Of a DNA stretch of 64,000 nucleotides, positions 57,091-64,000 are shown piece by piece (position 1 is the first letter of the stretch; every line of letters begins with the position of its first letter). The stretch is taken from assembly GCF_900444995.1 (NCBI RefSeq), contig NZ_UAPQ01000007.1:186001-250000 (forward strand). Direction: 5' to 3'. This stretch comes from Actinomyces bovis (GTDB lineage Bacteria > Actinomycetota > Actinomycetes > Actinomycetales > Actinomycetaceae). The notes beneath the pieces are model-generated. The model was not told where the DNA came from. It searched no databases and was given only the letters and a program-made list of their open reading frames with translations. The translations under genes and the position numbers were made by a program.

Positions 57091-57453
57091 TCAGGCCTGC
57101 TGTTCAGCAGCCTTGGCCTTGACCTCATCCATGTTGAGTTCGCGAACCTGGGTGATCAGCGCATCCAGGGCCTTGGCAGGCAGGGCGCCGGCCTCGCGGT
57201 AGACCAGTACGTCATCACGGAAAACCATGACCATTGGAATGGAGGAGACGCCCAGGGCCATGGCTAGGCCTTGTTCAGCCTCCGTGTCCACCTTGGCGAA
57301 AGTGATGTCCGGGTTGGCCTCCGAGGCCTTCTCAAAGACGGGGCTGAAGCGCTGGCACGGACCGCACCAGGTGGCCCAGAAGTCGACGATGGTGATGCCC
57401 TCGCCGCGAACGGTCTCGTTGAACTTCTCCTCAGTGAGGTTGACGGTAGCCAT
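57091..57453 (-). CDS. trxA: Thioredoxin
   Basis: 120 residues. Active site WCGPC (Cys30, Cys33) in DFWATWCGPCQ, the cis-Pro loop SSIPMVMVF, and a C-terminal helix with a lysine-rich extension (MDEVKAKAAEQQA). Cytoplasmic disulfide reductase. AAAGGA seven bases before ATG 57453 sets the start. No thioredoxin reductase gene is adjacent. Confidence 0.95.
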   Translation of the reverse strand: MATVNLTEEKFNETVRGEGITIVDFWATWCGPCQRFSPVFEKASEANPDITFAKVDTEAEQGLAMALGVSSIPMVMVFRDDVLVYREAGALPAKALDALITQVRELNMDEVKAKAAEQQA

Positions 57454-57885
57454 GGGTTGTCCTTTCAGAACGATTGCGTGACAGCCACCCCAACCGGCCA
57501 AGCCCGCTCCGTATTCCAGCCGAGCCAGCCAAGTTTGTCAGCTGCGCCGGTGCAGGCAACGGAGCGCCCCTGAGATCGCTCTGACGATATGAGCCAATCT
57601 GCGAGACCGGCTTATGTTGTTAATTGGGGCCGCACACCGGGAGTACTCACACCACCTGCACAAGATGGAGAAACTATCCAGAGAATGCACGCGTCCCTAA
57701 AGGAGGTTCCAACCAGCCCAAATCCTGTCCAGCCTCCCGTTAAGGGTTACCCCTCATTACAGGCACGCGGGCCGTCTCAATGTTGCGCTGGCCACAATGA
57801 ACGGCCGCAGACTGATTGGTCTGCGGCCGTTCGTTTGCTCAGACACTGGGTCTGGTGAAGTGAGAAAAGACGTCGACCTCAGTTC
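57454..57885. other. 432-base intergenic region with bidirectional hairpin
   Basis: No credible protein gene. It contains the trxA promoter region, a perfect AAAGGAGGTT word at about 57698 that is not followed by a start codon at usual distance, and the terminator hairpin at 57799-57832. A small RNA on the plus strand ending at that hairpin is possible; I recognise no family. Confidence 0.35.
57799..57832. terminator. 14-bp perfect hairpin terminator
   Basis: GAACGGCCGCAGAC (57799-57812) pairs with GTCTGCGGCCGTTC (57819-57832), six-base loop, followed by GTTTGCT on the plus strand. Lies 54 bases after the stop of the hydrolase gene on the minus strand and may terminate that transcript. Confidence 0.78.
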
Positions 57886-59469
57886 TCACTTACCCTGGGT
57901 ACAGACTGCTCCCTCCTCTGGGAGCTTACCTTCATTTAGGTAAGCCGTTGCAGCTGCGTCAACGCAGGTGGACAGTTGGCTAAAGGAGGCTCCGTGACCG
58001 ATTCCCTTCAGAGTAAGAAAACTGGCGTTTCCAAGCTGTCTCGCGAGCTCCTTGCCGTGCTGGAAAGGGGTAGCGTGGTCGCCAGTGATACCGATGACAA
58101 GGAGAGGATTCTTCGTCTTTGAGGCATCGAAATCCGTAAGTTCAGTACCTGTTCCTGGAAGAGGTGCACAATCGAAAGAGGTAAACTCAGAAAGAAGGTC
58201 ATCAGTAAGTTCAGGGCCACCAAGGTACTCGGGGACACCGACCTTCTTGATGTGTGCGATGAGCCCATTAAGGTCGGGGGTCTTCGGCGCGGAGGGGCAG
58301 AAAACAAGCTGTCCGGCTGTATCGATTTCGGCTCCTCCGCCCTTAATTTGAGTGGCCATCTCATCAATGGCTTGCTGATCACCGGACTTGGCGCGACCGA
58401 GGAGGTCGAAGGCGTCACCAGGTATTGAATAGAGGGCAGCCTGGAGGAAGTCACGAAGGGCCTTCTCATTGATCTCGGTACCGTCGCTCGCCTTCATGGG
58501 ATTGTCATTCAGCGACTTCTTGTAGTCGAGCATCTCACGTTCAGTGGCGAATGGGCAGCTGACCGACCCGCCCGTGCTGGTGGTCAACGAGGAGCAGTTC
58601 TCCACCAGCTCACCAACTGTCCGGGCGATTGCGACCTGTTGATCATAGCTGTGTTCGAGCGTTGCCCACTTTGAGTTCTCAGCTGAATCAAGGATCATGC
58701 GTCCCGCATTCTCGGGGAAGAGGGTCGCGTAGGTAGCACCAAGCATCGTGCCGTAGGAGTAGCCGATATAGTCGAGACGGGGAGCACCTGAAAGGTTGCG
58801 GAGCAGTTCGAGGTCACGGGCGACTTGGGAACTACCCATATAATGCCCAACCGGATGGGAGTTGGCGCATTCGGCAACCTGGACTGAGCTGATATTTGAC
58901 TTGGACTCACAGGTGACTGGGGTGGAGCGACCGATGCCACGCGGGTCAAATCCCCAGAGCTCATGGGTTTTCATGACTTCTCCAAAGGAAGCATTGGTCG
59001 TCATGAGAATCGCATCCTTAATACCGCTGACTCCTGGTCCGCCAGGGTTCGTGAAGATCGGGACCGCTTTGGCGGTATCACCGGTAGATGGGACCCTCAT
59101 CACGCCTAGGTCAATGGTTCTGGTGTCAGAGGGGTCTGCCCAATTCAGAGGCGCTTTTACCGTTCCGCACTTGAACGCGGAGGAGTCGCCCCCTGTTTGC
59201 TTGAGGGCCTCGGAGACTTCTTCGTCCAACCCGTCTTCTGATGTGCAGGCGCGCCATTCGATCTTCTGCTTATAGAAATCAGCATAGGAGGCCTGTTGCC
59301 ATGCTGCATCGAGCGCTATACTGGATGCGAGTTGTTTGCCAGTTTCTTTGGGTTTTGCTATTTCAGTGGTCGAAATTGAACATGCTGACAATACCAGGGA
59401 TATGAGTGTAGCGCTAATTACGGCGAAGGGTCGGCGCCAAGCGACACGGCCAGTCATCATTGCGGGCAC
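57886..59469 (-). CDS. Alpha/beta-hydrolase lipoprotein, TAP-like (tripeptidyl aminopeptidase family)
   Basis: 527 residues. Lipobox LVLSAC (Cys30), then alpha/beta hydrolase fold: oxyanion region NPGGPGVSG, nucleophile GYSYGTMLG, acid in GITGDHATP, and base in GIGHGAS, with the C-terminal TAP-like domain. Family members cleave N-terminal tripeptides or related peptides outside the cell. Start GTG 59469 with AAGGAG nine bases upstream. GC content looks lower than that of neighbouring core genes, and a decayed copy follows upstream, so it may have been acquired. Confidence 0.9.
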   Translation of the reverse strand: MPAMMTGRVAWRRPFAVISATLISLVLSACSISTTEIAKPKETGKQLASSIALDAAWQQASYADFYKQKIEWRACTSEDGLDEEVSEALKQTGGDSSAFKCGTVKAPLNWADPSDTRTIDLGVMRVPSTGDTAKAVPIFTNPGGPGVSGIKDAILMTTNASFGEVMKTHELWGFDPRGIGRSTPVTCESKSNISSVQVAECANSHPVGHYMGSSQVARDLELLRNLSGAPRLDYIGYSYGTMLGATYATLFPENAGRMILDSAENSKWATLEHSYDQQVAIARTVGELVENCSSLTTSTGGSVSCPFATEREMLDYKKSLNDNPMKASDGTEINEKALRDFLQAALYSIPGDAFDLLGRAKSGDQQAIDEMATQIKGGGAEIDTAGQLVFCPSAPKTPDLNGLIAHIKKVGVPEYLGGPELTDDLLSEFTSFDCAPLPGTGTELTDFDASKTKNPLLVIGITGDHATPFQHGKELARQLGNASFLTLKGIGHGASFSQLSTCVDAAATAYLNEGKLPEEGAVCTQGK

Positions 59470-59606
59470 GAGGTCATTCTCCTTATCGAGGTTGTTGGTT
59501 TTAAAATGGAGGAGGAACGTTCAGATGATGTCTTATTAGACTTACATTTAATTGCTCCATCTATGACGGCGACGCCCTCCTCGGGCAAGTAGCCTTTAGG
59601 AGATAG

Positions 59607-60852
59607 TCAGCGACCGTTGCATCTAGGGGCGGGAAAAGGTACAGCGAAGGAGAGACAGTGTCCGTGCGCATCGAAGGTTAAGAGACGATCTTTACCAAAC
59701 TGACCGACGAGGCATTGTAGGTACTCGGTAGTGTGGTCACTCTTAGTACTGATGACGAGGATTGGCGTTGTCGTGTTGAGGACATGGAGGGAATCGGTAA
59801 TGCTTGAAGGTACCTCAGGCGGGATGGTACAACACAAGTCAATATAGTCACCGAGAGTTTTGTTGTCGATTTTAGGTCAACCGAAGAACTCAGGCATGCC
59901 CTTCTCTTTGATGCATGCAATGACATTCGCAATGTCAGTGTTCTTGGGGAAGGAGTTGCACTTGACAATCTCTCCGCTCGGGTCGATCTTGGGAGCCCCA
60001 CCCTCATTACCGGATTTTCTAGAACCGGGCTGAGCTGCATCTGTCGGAGCTATCTTATCTACGGAAGTCACCAGGCCAGCGAGAACGAGAAGCACGTCAA
60101 TATCTTTCTGATCACCTCTCTTAGCCTTTCCGGTTGCCCCAAGGCGTTCATTGCGCTCCGTTGGGGCTTTGTAGAGGGAGCCAACGAGAAACTGGGTTAG
60201 AATTTCGCTTGACAAGCCAATGTCTTCCACCGCCTTCCCGGGAGTGACATCCAGACAGCCGGGTAGTGTGATGAGCTTAGAAGTCGACACGAAGGGGTAG
60301 TCCGAACCCATGCCTGACGTTATCATCTTTTTGATCTCAGTGGCCAGTGCCACCTGCTGATCGAAGCCTACAGTGAAGGATGCCCGGTCGGCCACGAGGG
60401 TTGAATCGAAGACCATACCTCCAGCCTTGGCAGGGAACAGGGTTGCATAGGTGTCATCCAGGATCGTTGCGTAGGAGAAACCAAGGTAGTCAAAATGCTC
60501 AGCTCCACTGAGAGAACGCATCATTTCCATTTCCCACACAACCTGGGAGTTGGCCACGAAGTGCGTTCGAACGTTCTCCGCATGGACGCCTTCTTCCTTC
60601 ACCTTCTTTTGTTTGCAGAAACCAGCGTAGGAGGCCTGCTGCTAGGACACATCTAGGGAAGTGTCGTAGGCGAGAGTAGATGTAGCTGTTTTTTGCCAAC
60701 TTATTTGACACTGTCGCGACTGGGGTGCGAGCGCCGAGCGCAAGCACTGTTACCGTGAAGATAGCGGTGAGGAAAGAGCCGGTGCGACGGTTGACGATGT
60801 CGCCGATCGTCGTTTTGGAAAAAGGGAAGGGCTCCTTGTATGGTCGCGACAT
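59607..60852 (-). pseudogene. Decayed tandem copy of the TAP-like hydrolase lipoprotein
   Basis: Aligns by eye to the intact gene at 57886-59469. QQASYAGFCKQKK matches QQASYADFYKQKI but the preceding Trp is a TAG stop; about 120 residues including the oxyanion NPGGPG region are missing; then SQVVWEMEMMRSLSGAEHFDYLGFSYATILDDTYATLFP-type similarity resumes (Ser kept, motif now GFSYA). A second in-frame stop (TGA at 59877-59879) sits where the intact copy has Gly, after which the same frame continues with the acid (KSDHTTE) and base (HGHC) regions and ends early. Two nonsense codons plus a deletion make it non-functional. A signal-like N-terminal stretch remains near 60700-60780. Confidence 0.88.
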
Positions 60853-61058
60853 TGCTTTCCAAGCAAGCCAGGCATAACGATTACGGTAGCCGGGCCTAAG
60901 GCAGCTTACTCAGGCCTGCCGGGCAACAACTGTTACAGTTTTTCCTGAGAATTTCCTGAATAAACGTAGGGTGGTGGTCGCGTTTGTTGCGCATCACACT
61001 TGCTTACAAGACCATTCTGCGGGCTACTCATAGTTGAGTATGTCTGAAGCATTCTTGC

Positions 61059-62192
<1,134 letters not shown>

Positions 62193-62227
62193 TTAGGCGG
62201 TGCCCACAAGCGGGACCGCGGCGTCCT

Positions 62228-63769
62228 TTAACGCCCGGTGCCGCCGTAGACGACGGCTTCAGCGGTGTCGGCGTCCAGGCCAAAGGCAGTGTGAACCGCG
62301 CGCACAGCCTCGTCCAGGACGGCGTCGTCAACCACCACAGAGATGCGAATCTCAGAGGTGGAAATCATGTGAATGTTGACGCCAGCGTCACTTAGGGCCG
62401 AGAAAAGGCGGGCAGAAACGCCCGGGTGGGAACGCATACCGGCACCCACCAGGGAGAGCTTGCCGATATTCGGGTTGAAGTGCAGGGACTTGAAGCCAAG
62501 CTCACCCTGGGCCGTCACCAGGGCCTCGCGGGCGGCGGCAGAATCGCCGTCGGGGCAAGTGAAAGAGATATTGGTAAGGCCTGTGCCCTCCGCGGAGACG
62601 TCCTGCACGATCATGTCGATATTGGCGTCGGTACCGGCCACGATCGCAAAGATGCGGGCGGCGGTGCCAGGCACGTCAGGCACGCCCACCAGAGTGATCT
62701 TGTTCTGGCTGCGGTCGTGGGCGATTCCGGAGATGACTGGGGCTTCCACGTTGGTCTCCTTGGCGGATTTGCGGGCGCGGGCGCCCGCACGGGTGGCGAT
62801 TGCGGTCTGGTGGGCGGCGTCAACGTTAATGAGATTGGGCTGCTCAGCGCCCTCGGGGGCCACGACAGCGCCGGTCACAGCGTCCATGGAGGCGACGCCA
62901 AGGGCAGACAGGTGGCGGGGGCGGGGGCGGGCTCCACCGGGGCGGGGCAGGGAGTCAGCGGGATGCGCCTCAGGGTCGGCGTCAACCACCTCATCCAGGC
63001 GCTGGGCGACGGCCGGGAGGGTGAAGCCTTCCCCGCGGGAGCCGTCGTAGATCCACGTGCCGGTCTTATCGGAGAAGGAGGAGCGCACGTGAATCGGCAC
63101 CCCAAAGCGCCGCGCATACTCCACGGCCCGCAGGTGCAGGATCTTGGCGCCATTGGCGGCCAACTCCAGGGTCTCCTCGCTGGAGAGCGCCGCAATGCGG
63201 TGGGCGGTGGGGACGATGCGCGGGTCAGCGGAAAACAGGCCATCGACGTCGGTGTAGATCTCACAGACATCCGCGTTTAGGGCGGCGGCCAGGGCCACGG
63301 CGGTGGTGTCTGAGCCACCGCGCCCCAGGGTGGTGACGTCCTCCACCTCGTTGAGGCCTTGGAACCCGGCGACGACAGCTACGGCTCCCATCTGGATGGC
63401 GCGGGCCACGCGCTCAGGCAGCACGCCCACGATGGAAGCACGCCCGTAGTGGGAGTCTGTCAGGACGCCAGCCTGGGCGCCGGTATAAGCGCGGGCAGGC
63501 ACGCCCAGCTCGTTGATAGCCATGGCCAGTAGCGCCATGGAGATGCGCTCACCGGCGGACAGGAGGATGTCCATTTCCCGGCCCGGGGCGTCAGTGGTGA
63601 GGGCGTCGGCCATGTCTAGAAGCTCATCGGTGGTGTCACCCATGGCGGAGACCACCACGACGACGGTGTTGCCAGCGTTGCGGGTGGCCACCACACGTTT
63701 CGCGATGCGCCGCATCGCCTCAATGTCGCTCACAGACGAGCCGCCGTACTTCTGCACCACCAGTGCCAT
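62228..63769 (-). CDS. lysC: Aspartate kinase with unusually long catalytic-ACT linker
   Basis: 513 residues. KYGGSS (7-12), GRGGSDTTAVALAAALNAD and YTDVDGLFSADPR belong to the kinase domain; two ACT domains follow from about 345 (GIAHDRSQNKITLVGVPDVPG; FNPNIGKLSLVGAGMRSHPGVSARLF). Corynebacterial enzymes have about 421 residues; the extra length is a Pro/Arg/Ala-rich segment (243-344, e.g. LPRPGGARPRPRHLSALG) between the domains. ACT domains bind lysine and threonine for feedback control; the insert may affect signal transfer, or the internal start for a separate beta subunit. First step of the aspartate pathway. Confidence 0.96.
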   Translation of the reverse strand: MALVVQKYGGSSVSDIEAMRRIAKRVVATRNAGNTVVVVVSAMGDTTDELLDMADALTTDAPGREMDILLSAGERISMALLAMAINELGVPARAYTGAQAGVLTDSHYGRASIVGVLPERVARAIQMGAVAVVAGFQGLNEVEDVTTLGRGGSDTTAVALAAALNADVCEIYTDVDGLFSADPRIVPTAHRIAALSSEETLELAANGAKILHLRAVEYARRFGVPIHVRSSFSDKTGTWIYDGSRGEGFTLPAVAQRLDEVVDADPEAHPADSLPRPGGARPRPRHLSALGVASMDAVTGAVVAPEGAEQPNLINVDAAHQTAIATRAGARARKSAKETNVEAPVISGIAHDRSQNKITLVGVPDVPGTAARIFAIVAGTDANIDMIVQDVSAEGTGLTNISFTCPDGDSAAAREALVTAQGELGFKSLHFNPNIGKLSLVGAGMRSHPGVSARLFSALSDAGVNIHMISTSEIRISVVVDDAVLDEAVRAVHTAFGLDADTAEAVVYGGTGR

Positions 63770-64000
63770 TGGTTGCGCTCCTCTGGGTCAGGGCCGCAGC
63801 AGCGCCCATTGCGTGGGCAGGCACGCGCTTGGGGTTTGCGCGTTGGGCACGACGGCGGCCGGTTGGCGTCGCGCTGCCGTGGGTGGTCAGGCCCGCCGTA
63901 GCGGACTGATTCCACGACGGCGTGACATCACGCCCAGCATACGGCTAGACCGGTCAGCGAGCGTGTTGAGTCTCCCATAGCGATACGGCCGGAGGCTGCT
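63770..64000. other. Upstream region of lysC, cut by the window edge
   Basis: 231 bases without a recognised gene; no clear ribosome-binding site, terminator or lysine riboswitch fold was seen by eye. Confidence 0.4.

Noticed and set aside
57589-57858. 89-codon plus-strand frame between trxA and the hydrolase
   Set aside because: Its last third is the terminator hairpin and the sequence has no protein-like pattern.
59607-60852. Stop-codon recoding in the broken hydrolase copy
   Set aside because: Two different stops together with a large deletion and a lost C-terminus are better explained by decay.
62426-63280. 284-codon plus-strand frame opposite lysC
   Set aside because: Shadow of aspartate kinase; no ribosome-binding site or family motif.

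Overview
The window is high-GC bacterial DNA with densely packed genes. Several features point to the Actinobacteria, most likely an Actinomyces-type member of the Actinomycetaceae: a dnaK-grpE-dnaJ-hspR operon, HAIR operators in front of dnaK and clpB, a SpoIIIE/EccC-like ATPase, a MsiK-type sugar-ABC ATPase beside a DUF4032 gene, an ispF-cysS-rlmB cluster, a sortase-anchored surface protein and many lipoproteins. The assignment rests on gene content and protein motifs only. The left edge cuts a gene; the right edge ends just upstream of lysC.

Layout. 1-13 kb: end of an EccC-like ATPase, hrpA, a miniature serpin-like lipoprotein, cardiolipin synthase, a membrane-anchored lysozyme-like protein, a SprT-like protein, a GH15-like enzyme and a LytR_C protein. 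13-21 kb: ung, tRNA-Thr(UGU), a DsbA-like protein, a Ser/Thr kinase with a membrane domain, ugpC/msiK, DUF4032 and a surface protein. 21-28 kb: a minus-strand run rlmB-cysS-ispF with rlmC divergent from it. 28-30 kb: a small accessory island with a VbhA/Fic pair and an AbiEii-like nucleotidyltransferase pair that share a leader sequence. 30-38 kb: an orphan PAS protein, a full-length serpin lipoprotein, a GNAT, a HAD phosphatase with nadE, and a GDPD. 38-50 kb: TetR, clpB, two paralogous lipoproteins, an MT0933-type small protein, two membrane proteins and the dnaK operon. 50-57 kb: a two-component system divergent from an ABC transporter, an AAA+ ATPase under paired palindromes, an acyltransferase and thioredoxin. 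57-61 kb: a TAP-like hydrolase lipoprotein and its decaying tandem copy. 61-64 kb: asd and lysC.

Functional links. HspR made at the end of the dnaK operon should bind the HAIR sites before dnaK and clpB, which ties both chaperone systems into one regulon. LysC and Asd catalyse the first two steps of the aspartate pathway. The histidine kinase/response regulator pair probably controls the divergent ABC-2 transporter. Much of the accessory content acts outside the membrane: two serpins, hydrolases, lipoproteins and a surface protein.

The observations I rate highest are: a serpin-like lipoprotein that kept the reactive-loop hinge but lost the core, encoded about 24 kb from a complete serpin; two adjacent toxin-antitoxin-like operons whose first genes share promoter region, ribosome-binding site and first dozen codons and then diverge; a Fic/antitoxin pair with both interface motifs altered; and intergenic arrays with two direct then two inverted copies of a 12-14 bp word at two convergent gene junctions.
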